From: DAHUYF01 sp035623985
GTDB lineage: Bacteria > Pseudomonadota > Alphaproteobacteria > ATCC43930 > CGMCC-115725
Assembly (NCBI GenBank): GCA_035623985.1
Contig: DASPSJ010000094.1
Coordinates: forward strand, 52,124 to 116,123
DNA length: 64,000 nt
Direction of reading: 5' to 3'
The notes beneath the pieces are model-generated. The model worked only from the letters and a program-made list of their open reading frames with translations. It did not search any database and had not been told where the DNA came from. Both the position numbers and the translations under genes were made by a program. Positions 15,624 to 24,471 of this stretch are shown here, piece by piece (within the stretch, counting starts at the first letter, position 1; every line of letters begins with the position of its first letter).

Positions 15624-16198
15624 TGTCGCGCGCGCCGGTCTCGATCGCGAGGCTCAGGCAGGCGCGCGCGGCGATCGCGGTCTCGCTGGCCGGCCGGCGC
15701 GGCGCGGCGCTGCTGCTGGCCGGGTTGTGCTGCGCTCTGGCCGCGATCGTCGCGGTCGAGCTCGGCGGCGAAGCCGGCGAAGGGGCGCCGCCACCGCTTG
15801 CCGCTGCGCCGCCGCGCCCGTTGCCGCCGCTTCCCGCCGCTTTCGACCTGCCGCCGCTGGCGAGCTATGGCGAAGTGGTGGAGCGGCCGCTCTTCTCGCC
15901 CGCGCGCCGGCGGCCGCCGGAAGCGGCCGGGCAGGATCTGCTGGGCCGGTCGAACAGCTTCGTGCTGGTGGGGGTCATCATTTCCGGAGCAGGCAGGGTT
16001 GCGCTGGTGGAGCACGGCCATCCCGGCGAGATGGCGCGCCTTGCCGAAGGTCAGACGGTCGAAGGCTGGACCTTGCAGTCGATCCTGCCCGATCGCGTCG
16101 TCTTGCAGCACGGCGCCACGGAATATGAGCTCAAGCTGAAAGACCTCCCCGCCACCGCCATCCCCGGCGCGCCGCATCTGCCGAAGCCGCGCGGTTAG
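15623..16198 (+). CDS. GspC/GspN-like inner-membrane clamp protein with HR domain
   Basis: A 191-residue protein from ATG 15623 (GTG 15620 is also possible). It has one membrane span at about residues 27-45, a Pro-rich linker, and a small beta domain: VVERPLFSPARRRP, then FVLVGVIISGAGRVALVEHG and GQTVEGWTLQSILPDRVVLQHG. That domain matches the homology region of GspC, which docks on the secretin N0 domain. A C-terminal PDZ domain, present in classic GspC, is missing. It probably links the inner-membrane platform to GspD. It closes the + strand gsp operon. Confidence 0.8.
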   Translation: MSRAPVSIARLRQARAAIAVSLAGRRGAALLLAGLCCALAAIVAVELGGEAGEGAPPPLAAAPPRPLPPLPAAFDLPPLASYGEVVERPLFSPARRRPPEAAGQDLLGRSNSFVLVGVIISGAGRVALVEHGHPGEMARLAEGQTVEGWTLQSILPDRVVLQHGATEYELKLKDLPATAIPGAPHLPKPRG

Positions 16199-17118
16199 GG
16201 TTCCGGCACGCGCGGCAGGCGAAAGAACGGGCTCGACGACGACGGGCGAGGACTCATCCCCGCGCGAGCCGCGACCGCAATGCGAAAAGACGCTGCCGGC
16301 AGGCGGCTTTTCTACAGGCTCGTCATGGGATTTTCGCGGCCGACAGCGCAGTCCATCGCTCGTGGCGGTCATTGACCCCGGCGTTTCCGAGCACGGGGGA
16401 GCGTCGAGCATTATCAGCTCTCCCGCCGATTGCCGCAAATCCGAGACCCTTCTCTCTTGGAACGAGAGCGGACCGCCGGACGCGGGCCGCACCTATGCTT
16501 TTTGATGGACGCGACCCCGGGTTTCGGCGGCGGTTGTCCCTGAGTCGGTCGACTGCCGGCGAGGCGCAGAGCTGCTCCGACGGCTGGCACGCCGCAACGC
16601 TCGATGGCGGCGATCGCTTATGAGCCTCCCCTTTCATGAGCGACGGCCCCTGCTCAGCAGCGCGCAACGGTACGCCGGCTTTCATCTCTCGGGATCCCGG
16701 GGCCGGTTTCGTTCAGCGGGAAGCGCGAGCGGAGGGAATCTCCCTGCGCGCACGAGCGGCGAGAGCGGGCGACCGCTTTGCCGCTGCTCTCTTCGTCCGC
16801 AAGAGCGATGAGAAAGGTGACGTGCATCGCCGGCATCAGCACTCACCCATCAGGGGCAACCCTTCGCCGGGACCGCATGGTTCGATTTTTTGATGGAAAG
16901 CGCGGCGGCTCCGGCTGGTGTTGACGCTCTCCGGCGCGGCGGAGCGCGCGCTCGCTTCCTCACGCGCGCGGGCGCGGAACGACACCTCCATCATGTTGAA
17001 AAACTGCACGCCGAGCATGCGAAAAACGTCATCGAACGGTCACAATTTTCCTTGACGTTGAATGGCTGATAATGGAACACTTTTTGATTGTTAAAATTTT
17101 CACGCTGGAAACCGTGTC
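16199..17118. other. Long intergenic region between the gsp operon and PEP mutase
   Basis: About 920 bases with no frame that resembles a real protein on either strand. Codon use in the short open frames is erratic and none has a convincing ribosome site. Near the right end, ACGTCAT (17026-17032), CGAA and CGGTCAC (17037-17043) form a weak Pho-box-like pair, and GATAAT (17068-17073) could be a -10 element for the PEP mutase gene. The spacing of these two is not ideal, so they are only noted. Confidence 0.4.
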
Positions 17119-18033
17119 ATGGGCCTGATTCAACTGGAACGCGGCATGCAAACCGTCCACGCGGACACAAAAACGCGCCGGCTCAGCCAGCTCGTCCGCT
17201 CGCCGGAGCTGTCGTTTCTCATCGAGGCGCACGACGCGCTGTCCGCGGCAATTGCCGAACGCACCGGCTTCAAGGGCATTTGGGCATCCGGGCTTTCGAT
17301 CTCGTCGACGCTCGGCTATCGCGATGCGAATGAAGCGTCGTGGACCCAGGTCGTGGATACCGTCGAGCGCATGGCCGACAACGCCTCGATACCCATTTTG
17401 GTCGACGGAGACAGCGGCTTCGGAAACTTCAACAACGCGCGAATTGCCGCGTACAAGCTCTGGCAGCGCGGCGCGGCCGGCGTCTGCCTCGAGGACAAGC
17501 AGTTTCCTAAGATGAATTCGTTCGTCGGAAATCGTCACCCGCTGGCCGAGGTTCGCGAATTCTGCGGTCGGTTGCGGGCGGTGAAGGACGCAATCCCGGA
17601 TCGCGACTTCGTTCTGGTGGCCCGCCTCGAGGCGCTGATCGCGGGGTACGACATGGCGGAGGCCCTGGACAGGGCTCACGCCTATGTCGGCGCCGGCGCC
17701 GACGCGATCTTGATTCATTCACGAAAATCGGTCGCGGACGAGATCGTCGACTTCGCGCGGCTGTGGGGCAACGTGGCGCCCGTCGTCATCGTTCCGACCA
17801 AATATTACAAGACGCCCACCTCCGTTTATCGCGAAGCCGGGATTTCCACGGTGATCTGGGCCAACCATTCGATGCGGGCGGCGGTTGCCGCCATGGCGGC
17901 GCTCTGCAGGAGGATTCACGACGAAGAAAGCATCGCTTCCATAGAGAGCGGCGTCGCCTCGCTCGAAGATATCTTTCAACTGCTGCGATACGACGAGCTG
18001 TCCGCCGCCGAGCGTACCTATTTCGGGCCATAG
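17119..18033 (+). CDS. pepM: Phosphoenolpyruvate phosphomutase (intact copy)
   Basis: A 304-residue TIM-barrel protein of the isocitrate lyase/PEP mutase family. The diagnostic PEP mutase motif EDKxxxKxNS is exact (residues 125-134, EDKQFPKMNS), and the metal-binding DGDSGFG segment (Asp96, Asp98) is present. These separate it from relatives that cleave carbon-carbon bonds. The enzyme rearranges PEP to phosphonopyruvate, the first step of nearly all phosphonate biosynthesis. It stands alone between two T2S gene blocks, with only a truncated EamA gene after it. The other pathway genes are at 42.8-51.7 kb, where a second PEP mutase is inactivated, so this copy may feed that pathway. Confidence 0.93.
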   Translation: MGLIQLERGMQTVHADTKTRRLSQLVRSPELSFLIEAHDALSAAIAERTGFKGIWASGLSISSTLGYRDANEASWTQVVDTVERMADNASIPILVDGDSGFGNFNNARIAAYKLWQRGAAGVCLEDKQFPKMNSFVGNRHPLAEVREFCGRLRAVKDAIPDRDFVLVARLEALIAGYDMAEALDRAHAYVGAGADAILIHSRKSVADEIVDFARLWGNVAPVVIVPTKYYKTPTSVYREAGISTVIWANHSMRAAVAAMAALCRRIHDEESIASIESGVASLEDIFQLLRYDELSAAERTYFGP

Positions 18034-18121
18034 CCCGAAATCGGCTTTCTTCGAATTCTGAGAGCCGAGGGGCTCTAACCCGAACTTCCCGTGCTCGCCG
18101 GCTTGAAGGCTGGGGGCTTCC

Positions 18122-18634
18122 ATGGCCGCGAGCGAGCGCCTTGCGCTGATTTCGATTGTTGGAATCCTGTTGGTTTCCGGCGGGATAATGGCTCTTGGCG
18201 TCAGGAATAGCAGCGTTCGGACCGAGACGTTTGGCCCGGCTTTGCTCACGGGAAGCCTGATCGGCGCGTATACCGTCATCGACGGCATGGGAGTGCGCCT
18301 TGCCGGCGACGGAATAGCCCATACCTCCGCCATGTTTCTTCTGTGGAGTTTGGTGTCGTTCCCGCTTTTCTTCGTCATGCGCGGGCGGCCTCCTGCTTAT
18401 GGTCTTGCACAAACCGCGATCGCTTTGGCCGGCGGTGTCGTTTCGTATCTGGCGTATGGCATTGTGATTTCCGCCATGCAGTACGCCCCGATGGCGGTGG
18501 TTTCGGCGTTGAGGGAAACCAGCGTGCTCTTTGCCGCCGTGATCGGCGGCGTCTTTCTCCACGAACGGCTGACGGCGGGTCGATTTGCGGCATGCGGGGC
18601 AATCGCGATTGGCGCGGCGTGTCTTGCCCTTTAG
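18122..18634 (+). CDS. Half-size EamA/DMT-family transporter, probably truncated
   Basis: A 170-residue membrane protein with about five hydrophobic segments (around residues 9-27, 40-58, 72-85, 97-115 and 123-168). It matches one EamA repeat: the end LRETSVLFAAVIGGVFLHERLT is the conserved close of the second EamA domain. Typical family members have about 290 residues and ten spans; here the first repeat is absent. It could act as a dimer like small multidrug transporters, but the sequence looks like the C-terminal half of a normal EamA protein, so loss of the N-terminal half is more likely. Placed 88 bases after pepM, it might have exported a phosphonate. Confidence 0.65.
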   Translation: MAASERLALISIVGILLVSGGIMALGVRNSSVRTETFGPALLTGSLIGAYTVIDGMGVRLAGDGIAHTSAMFLLWSLVSFPLFFVMRGRPPAYGLAQTAIALAGGVVSYLAYGIVISAMQYAPMAVVSALRETSVLFAAVIGGVFLHERLTAGRFAACGAIAIGAACLAL

Positions 18635-18755
18635 CGTCCTCTCCCGGCGATATCCCAAGAAAGTCCGGCGGTCCTTTCTCGAGGATGGCGTCGGCGATTG
18701 CGGTTGGGACCATGCGGGAGGGAACGCTTCGGGGGGAGCCGCCGCCGCGCTTCCT

Positions 18756-19655
18756 TCATTCCGCCGCCCCCTCGATCTCCTGGCGCCATTCCAGCACTTG
18801 CACCGGCGTCAGCGGCTGGCCGGTGAGCGCGATGACGCTGCGCTGCGTGAAGGAGGCGCCGGCCGCGCTGCGCGCCGCGGCGATGATCGTCGCGGCATGA
18901 AGCTGGCCCGGCGCCACATAGGCCTCGGCGCCGGTGAGCGGCGGCAAGGGGGCAAGCGTCTGCGCCGCGGCCGCCCGCGCGGCCAGCAGCCGCTCGACCT
19001 CGCCGGGATCGACGCCGGGAAGGGCGAGCAGCACCTCGCGCGGCGCCACCGCGGGATCGATGCGCTCGCTTTGCGCATAGACCGTGACGAAGGGTCTGAG
19101 CCGCGCGAAGCTTGCGGCATCGAGCGCCGGTAGCTGGCGCAGCTCCTCGATCGTGGTGAAGGCCGCGTCCTGGCGGTCCGGCGTCGCCGCCGGCGCGCCG
19201 AAGCGCGGCACGGGCGCGCCCCTCGGCGCGGCCGCGGCGGCGGCGCGGCGGCGGGCGGCGACGCCCGCCGCCAGCCCGGCGCAGGCGTCGTCGGAGAGGG
19301 CGAGCTCCGCGCACAGCCCCGACAGCAGCTCCGTCGGCGCCAGATTGAGATCGATCTTGCCGTCCTCGTCCTCGATCCGCACCTGGATGTCGCCGCCGTC
19401 GAAGCTCATCCGCCGCGGCGTGCCCTCGGCCGGCCAGCGCGCCCGCGGGTCGACTTCGAGCAGCGACGCCGTGGCGCGGGCGACGCCGGCTTCGGCCAAG
19501 GCGCGCGCCTCGGCCGCTTCGAGAAGATTGCGCGCGAGCCGCGTCTCGCTGCGCGTGCCGGCGGCGAAGCCGGCGGCCACCACGGCGAGGATCGCCAGCA
19601 CCCAGATGACGAGCAGCAGCGCGAAGCCGCGCTCGCGAGGCGGCCGCGCCGTCAT
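18756..19655 (-). CDS. gspK: Type II secretion minor pseudopilin GspK
   Basis: A 299-residue protein starting MTARPPRERG/FALLLVIWVLAILAVVAAGFA, a prepilin-type N-terminus with the cleavage Gly. The large domain typical of GspK follows: helix with EAAEARALAEAGVARA, a GKIDLNLAP segment contributing calcium-site residues, and SAM-like helical repeats (FTTIEELRQLPALDAASFARL). It caps the pseudopilus tip with GspI and GspJ. The gene overlaps gspD by four bases on the - strand, apart from the other pseudopilin genes. Confidence 0.9.
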   Translation of the reverse strand: MTARPPRERGFALLLVIWVLAILAVVAAGFAAGTRSETRLARNLLEAAEARALAEAGVARATASLLEVDPRARWPAEGTPRRMSFDGGDIQVRIEDEDGKIDLNLAPTELLSGLCAELALSDDACAGLAAGVAARRRAAAAAAPRGAPVPRFGAPAATPDRQDAAFTTIEELRQLPALDAASFARLRPFVTVYAQSERIDPAVAPREVLLALPGVDPGEVERLLAARAAAAQTLAPLPPLTGAEAYVAPGQLHAATIIAAARSAAGASFTQRSVIALTGQPLTPVQVLEWRQEIEGAAE

Positions 19656-22030
19656 TGCGACGGCGCCTGTCCGATCGAAGGCGCGATGGTGTGAAGCCGG
19701 CTGCGCAGCTCGTCGGTGACGGCCCGCGCCTCGGCGGCGTCGTGCACGACGCGCGGCGACAGCAGGATCAGCAGCTCGGTGCGCTCCTTGTTGTTCTGCT
19801 TGGTGCCGAACAGGCTGCCCACCACCGGCACGTCCATCAGCACCGGCACGCCGCTGTTGCCCACCGTGCGCGTCTCGGTGATGAGCCCGCCCAGCGCCAC
19901 CGTCTCGCCGTTGAGCACGGTCACCGAGGTTTCGACGCGGCGCTGGCTGATCGTCGGCGCGTTGAGCGCCGAGGTCGCCGCGGTGGTCGAGACGTTGCTG
20001 ACCTCCTGCGAGATGTCGAGGGTGATGACGCCGTTGACGTTGACGCGCGGCGAGACGCTGAGGATGACGCCGGTGTTGAGGTATTGGATCGTGTTGACCA
20101 GCGGCGCGCCGCTGGTGATCGTGCTCTGGATCTGCGCCGTCGGCACCGGCACCTCGTCGCCGACCTGCAGCGTCGCGACGCGATGATCGAGCACCAGGAG
20201 CTGCGGCGAGGAGACCACGTTGACGTTGGTGAGCTGCGACAGCGCGCTCAGCACCGCCTTCGCCTTGCCGCCGCCGACGATGTAGTTGAAGCCGGAAAGC
20301 CCGGCGAATTGCGGCAGGAGATCGGAGGCGAGCCCGCTCGCGGTGCCGCCGGCGCTGTTGGTGTTGTTGAGGAGCTGAATGCTGTTCGAGGCTTGGCTGA
20401 AGAACCATTGCAGCCCGTATTGCAGATTGTCGTTGAGCGTCACCTCGGCGATCGTCGCTTCGATCAGCACCTGCAGCGGCACGACGTCGAGGCGCTTCAG
20501 CGTGTCCTCGATCATGCGGTAGTCGCGCGGCCGGGCGAAGATCACCAGGGTGTTGTTCTTCTCGTCGGCGACGATGCGCACATGCGGCAGTTGGAACTCC
20601 TCGCCGCCATGCTCGGCGCCGAAGGCGCCGCCGAGCGCCGAGGAGAGGCCCGGGGATTCCGGCCGCGGCTGGCCGGCGCCGCCGGCGCCCGGCGCGGGCG
20701 GCGTGCTCGGCGCGGGCGCGCCGGGCGCGGGCGAGGACGGGGCGGCGCCGATGCCGGGTCCGGTGCCGGGGGCGAGCGGCGAGGCCGGCAGGCCCGGCAT
20801 CGATGAGCCGCCCGGCTGGGCATTGTTGAGCATGGCCGAGCCCGCCCGCGCCGCTTCGGTGAAGGCCTTGTCCGGCGCGCTCTGCGCCTCGACGGTCTGC
20901 ACCTCGCCCGAGGCGAAGAGCTGCGAAAGCACCTTTGCCAGATCGATGGCGCGGCTGTTCTGCACGTGATATTCGAAAAGGCGCGGCGTGTTCTCCGCGC
21001 TGCCCTGGTCGATCCGCTCGACCCAGGCGCGCGCCTCCTCGAGATAGGCGCGCTGCGGCGACACCGCGAGGATCGCGTTCATGCGCTCGAGCGGCGCAAA
21101 GCGCAGCACGCCGGCCAGCGGCACGCTGCCGCCGGTGCCGAAGATGGTGTTGAGCTCCCCGGCCACCGCGCGCGGCGAGCTGACCTGCAGCGGGAAGATG
21201 CCGAAGGACATGCCCTTGAGCCAGTCCACGTCGAAGCTGCGCAACAGCTCGATCGCGGTGGAGAGGTCCTGCCCGCTGCCCGACAGGATGATCAGGTTGC
21301 GCACCGTGTCCACTTCCATGACCGCGCCTTTGGGCAGCAGCGGCTCGATCGTCTGGCGCATGTCGGCGGCGGCGACGTATTTCAGCGGGAAGATCTGGAC
21401 GTTGTAGCTGGGGTTTTCGGCGCGCTGGCGCGGCGCGCCCTGGCCGACGACGATCGCGGCCGCGCCGCTGCGCGTGGCGTCCTCGAGCGGGACGACGCGA
21501 TAGACGCCGGCGGTCTCGACCAGGGCGAGGCCGCTGCTGCGCAGCGCCGCCTGCAGCATCGGCAGCACCTGGTCGTGCTGCAGCGGCCGGCTGGTTTGGA
21601 GGGTGATCGTCGCCTGCGCCTTGGAATCGACGGCGTAGTTGAGATGCAGCACGCCGCCCAGAACCGCGCGCAGCACTTCGCGCACGTCGGTGTCGACGAA
21701 GTTAAGCGTGATGTCGCCGGCCGCGGCGGCCTCGGGCGGCGGCTCGTCGCTCGCCGCGACCATCTCGCCGGTGCCCGAGACGATCAGCGGCGCCGGCCGC
21801 TGCGCCGGCGCCGCCTCCGCCGTCACGCTCAGCGCCGTCGCCGCCGCGCTGTGCGCGCGCGTCGCGACTTCCGCCGCCGTCTCGGGCTTGGCGGCGGACT
21901 CGTTGGGCTTGGGCGCGGCGCAGGCGGCGACGAGCCCCGTCGCCGCGATCGCGAGCCACGGGACGGCCGCGGCAAGGCCGAAGCGACGATGCTGCCGAAG
22001 GGCCGGGGAAGCGGCGGGAGGCGCTGTCAT
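19652..22030 (-). CDS. gspD: Type II secretion outer-membrane secretin GspD (lipoprotein)
   Basis: A 792-residue protein from the ATG at 22030. The earlier in-frame ATG at 22165 would add 45 poorly coded residues before the signal. The signal sequence ends in the lipobox VAAC (lipidated Cys37), so this secretin is anchored like the lipoprotein GspD type. N0 (ITLNFVDTDVREVLRAVLGG), N1-N3 ring domains and the secretin domain (VSSPQLLVLDHRVATLQVGDEVP, then LGGLITE and PVVGSLFG) follow in order. A long Gly/Pro/Ala-rich insert lies around residues 405-470. It forms the outer-membrane gate. Confidence 0.94.
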   Translation of the reverse strand: MTAPPAASPALRQHRRFGLAAAVPWLAIAATGLVAACAAPKPNESAAKPETAAEVATRAHSAAATALSVTAEAAPAQRPAPLIVSGTGEMVAASDEPPPEAAAAGDITLNFVDTDVREVLRAVLGGVLHLNYAVDSKAQATITLQTSRPLQHDQVLPMLQAALRSSGLALVETAGVYRVVPLEDATRSGAAAIVVGQGAPRQRAENPSYNVQIFPLKYVAAADMRQTIEPLLPKGAVMEVDTVRNLIILSGSGQDLSTAIELLRSFDVDWLKGMSFGIFPLQVSSPRAVAGELNTIFGTGGSVPLAGVLRFAPLERMNAILAVSPQRAYLEEARAWVERIDQGSAENTPRLFEYHVQNSRAIDLAKVLSQLFASGEVQTVEAQSAPDKAFTEAARAGSAMLNNAQPGGSSMPGLPASPLAPGTGPGIGAAPSSPAPGAPAPSTPPAPGAGGAGQPRPESPGLSSALGGAFGAEHGGEEFQLPHVRIVADEKNNTLVIFARPRDYRMIEDTLKRLDVVPLQVLIEATIAEVTLNDNLQYGLQWFFSQASNSIQLLNNTNSAGGTASGLASDLLPQFAGLSGFNYIVGGGKAKAVLSALSQLTNVNVVSSPQLLVLDHRVATLQVGDEVPVPTAQIQSTITSGAPLVNTIQYLNTGVILSVSPRVNVNGVITLDISQEVSNVSTTAATSALNAPTISQRRVETSVTVLNGETVALGGLITETRTVGNSGVPVLMDVPVVGSLFGTKQNNKERTELLILLSPRVVHDAAEARAVTDELRSRLHTIAPSIGQAPSQ

Positions 22031-22220
22031 GGGCGGCAGGGCTGGCGGCAGGCGGCGGGAATTTCGGCGGAGATCGGCACGCCGAGCGGCGACGATGGCG
22101 GGCGTCTGCGGAGAGAACAACGCATTTTTCTCATCAAATTTGCACGGATGACATGATACCGTCATGAATTTCGGGCGAAAGCCGGCAACGGAGCATCGAC
22201 CGTCGCTCGGTGCCGGCCTC

Positions 22221-22261
22221 GCGAAACGCCCGCTGCCGGACGGGCCGGCAGCGGGTTTCGC
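22221..22261 (-). terminator. Strong hairpin downstream of the first phosphoesterase gene
   Basis: GCGAAAC plus CCGCTGCCGG on the left pairs with CCGGCAGCGG plus GTTTCGC on the right, with one bulged base pair and a 4-6 base loop. It lies 65-105 bases past the stop of the - strand phosphoesterase gene and before gspD. There is no long T run, so it may be a weak intrinsic terminator or simply a stable intergenic hairpin. Nothing else is seen in 22031-22325 apart from an inverted ATGACAT/CCGTCAT pair at about 22148-22164. Confidence 0.4.
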
Positions 22262-22325
22262 GTTGGCGGGGATCCGCCGCGCCGTTATGCGGCGGGGATG
22301 GGGCCGACGGGCCCGCGCCGCCGCC

Positions 22326-24149
22326 TCATGGCTCGCCGGTGACGATGTTGAGGAACAGCGGCACCAGGTTCGGCGGTTCGTCGAAGTCGAACATGTTTAT
22401 GATCGATCCCGCGAACTGGTCGAAGGAGAACGAGCCCAAAGGCGCGCCCGCCGGCAGGGTCGAGCCGTCGATGAAGCCGAGATTCCAGTTGACCTCGATG
22501 AAGCGCAGGCTCGAGGTCTGGTCGGTCACGGTGTGGTCGACGAAGTTCTGCTTCGCCCAGGGCGACAGCACCATGAACGGCAGGCGTGGGCCGTAGCCGC
22601 AACGCCCGGCGCCCGGAGGAGCGCCCGTCGGCGCCGGCCCGCAGGAGCCCGAGGTCGTGATCTTGCCGGGACTTGCGGGGGTCGTCGAGGTCGAGAGCGG
22701 CAGGACGGGTATCAGCGAATCATTGGCGTCGGCGACGTTGTTGTTGCCGCCGACATTCGGGTTGGACGGCGAGGTTATGTTCAGATTCGCCGAATGGTTG
22801 ACGATCGGGCCGGCGGCGTGGTCGTACCAGCCGTCGGAATCGTCGTAATTGACGATCACGGCGGTGTCGCCCCAGAACGGCGAGGCTTGCAGGGCGTTGA
22901 GCACGCTCACGACGAAAACCTGTTCCGTCAACGGATCGGAATTGCCGGGATGCGCGTTCTCGTATTTCGGCGGCTTCAGATAGGACACCGCCGGCAGGTT
23001 GCCGTGGGTCAGCGCGTTGAAGAAGTCGCTGATGTCGTATTGGTGATTCGCCTGATCGCTCTTGCCGATCTCCGCCGGGACATCCGGCGACGGCCGCAGA
23101 TGGTGCGGGTTGCGCGTCGAGGGATAGTATTGGAAGGGTTCGTGGTGCGGCACGTAATCGGGGGTCGAGGTGTGGATGTTGGTCGTGCTCGTGCCGCCAT
23201 TGGCGGTGTTCGGTTCCGGCACGACGAAGAGCGGCGTCGTTGCCCCCGGCGGCGTGAATTCATGCGCCAGATGGGCGGAGCCGCAGACGGCCGGCGTCTT
23301 CGTCGAGCCGTCGGAGTTGAGCACGGCGGGCGAGGTCGGCGCGAAGCCGCCTTGGAACCAGCCCCAGGTGACGCCTTTCTCGTTCAAGAGATCGCCGACG
23401 TTCTTGCCGGCGATCATCTCGGCGGTTCCCTCGCCGGTCTTGGTGCCGCCCAGATCGGCGCCGCAATCATCGAGCGCGGGATCGGTGTCGCTGGTGATGG
23501 TGACGGACGGCGTCTGTGTCGCGACAAGGCCTTTGGCGAAGGTCAGCGCGATCGCCGCGTTGCCGGTCTGCCCCGAGACCAGATTGATGGCGCCGACCGT
23601 CGAGGGCCCGAACATGGAGCCGAAGGAGTTGTCGTTCATGGAAAAGCGCTGGGCGTAGTTCCAGTAGGCGGTGACGGTGTTCCCGTCGAAATAGGCCATC
23701 ACGGTCGAGCCGTCGGCGAGGCAGCCGAGACCGGTGTCGCTGGTGGCCTGGACGAACTTGTCCATGAGGCCGCCGTCGAACGCCTTCTGCTCGTCGGTGT
23801 AGTCGTGGTCCATGTCGCAGGTGTAGGCTTCGCTGCGGTCGCGCCGGCTGGGCAGCTTGAGGTTCGGATTGCTGGTCAGCAGCCCGGTCGAGCTGAGGTT
23901 GTTCACCGACGGCGTGTCGGGGCGCGCGACGAAGGCCGGTTCGCCCGAGGGATTGGTGGCGACGGGATACGTGGCGAAGTAGTGATCGAAGCTGATGTTC
24001 TCGAAGAAGATGATCACCAGATGCTTGATCGGCGTCGCGGTCGGCGGATCGGCGGCGATGCTTGGCACCGCCACGGCGCTGCTGAGGATCGTGCTTGCCA
24101 CGAGCGCTGCGAGCTTCCCGCTCCAGCTTCGGCTGTCCCTGCGTTTCAT
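22326..24149 (-). CDS. Secreted phosphoesterase (phospholipase C/acid phosphatase family), copy 1
   Basis: A 607-residue exported enzyme from the ATG at 24149. The signal peptide (KLAALVASTILSSAVAVPSIAA) ends near residue 33. The phosphoesterase family (Pfam PF04185) starts at once with IKHLVIIFFENISFDHYFATYP; the ENxSFDHYF motif holds metal and catalytic residues. Further family signatures are VIVNYDDSDGWYDHAAG and PRLPFMVLSPWAKQNFVDH. Relatives are PC-PLC/PLC-N and AcpA acid phosphatases. A T2S machine is encoded next door, and a T2S or Tat/Sec-exported phosphate scavenger fits the context. The substrate cannot be chosen from sequence. Confidence 0.9.
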   Translation of the reverse strand: MKRRDSRSWSGKLAALVASTILSSAVAVPSIAADPPTATPIKHLVIIFFENISFDHYFATYPVATNPSGEPAFVARPDTPSVNNLSSTGLLTSNPNLKLPSRRDRSEAYTCDMDHDYTDEQKAFDGGLMDKFVQATSDTGLGCLADGSTVMAYFDGNTVTAYWNYAQRFSMNDNSFGSMFGPSTVGAINLVSGQTGNAAIALTFAKGLVATQTPSVTITSDTDPALDDCGADLGGTKTGEGTAEMIAGKNVGDLLNEKGVTWGWFQGGFAPTSPAVLNSDGSTKTPAVCGSAHLAHEFTPPGATTPLFVVPEPNTANGGTSTTNIHTSTPDYVPHHEPFQYYPSTRNPHHLRPSPDVPAEIGKSDQANHQYDISDFFNALTHGNLPAVSYLKPPKYENAHPGNSDPLTEQVFVVSVLNALQASPFWGDTAVIVNYDDSDGWYDHAAGPIVNHSANLNITSPSNPNVGGNNNVADANDSLIPVLPLSTSTTPASPGKITTSGSCGPAPTGAPPGAGRCGYGPRLPFMVLSPWAKQNFVDHTVTDQTSSLRFIEVNWNLGFIDGSTLPAGAPLGSFSFDQFAGSIINMFDFDEPPNLVPLFLNIVTGEP

Positions 24150-24378
24150 TGTCTTTACCCCCACAATTATGGCTGATGTGCGTTCTGCCTCGCCCCATGC
24201 GGTGGAGCGCGTGTCCTGACTTGCCGCCAATCGGCGCGGACTTTCGCGCTCACGGCACTCCACCTTTGCGATCGGAAGATTTTCCGAATGGTGCGTGCGC
24301 AGCCAATCTAGGGAGCGCGGGTTACGGCTTTTTGTCGGAAATGTGCAAGTTCGAAGTCGAAGCGATTATCCCTCGCCG

Positions 24379-24412
24379 CTGTCATAAAAGAGCAAAACTC
24401 GCGGGATTAAAT
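24379..24412 (+). promoter_or_regulatory. Weak Pho-box-like promoter upstream of the imelysin gene
   Basis: CTGTCAT (24379-24385) is an exact Pho half-site. It is followed by AAAA and a poor second 7-mer GAGCAAA (24390-24396), then ten bases and TTAAAT (24407-24412) as a possible -10. The spacing is right but one repeat is weak. The rest of the 322-base gap between the divergent phosphoesterase and imelysin genes shows no gene. Confidence 0.3.
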
Positions 24413-24471
24413 CGCCGCGATCGGCCGCGTCGCCGTCGTCTCGCGCGTCGAACCGTCGATCGAGGGGGGCC

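Noticed and set aside
16372..16893. Small genes between the gsp operon and pepM
   Set aside because: Overlapping short frames on several registers, no ribosome site, no recognisable protein.
17052..17073. Sigma-70 promoter TTGACG ... GATAAT upstream of pepM
   Set aside because: The hexamers are only 10 bases apart, too close for a functional pair.
22164..24176. 670-codon + strand frame opposite the first phosphoesterase
   Set aside because: No family features; the - strand has signal peptide and PF04185 motifs throughout.
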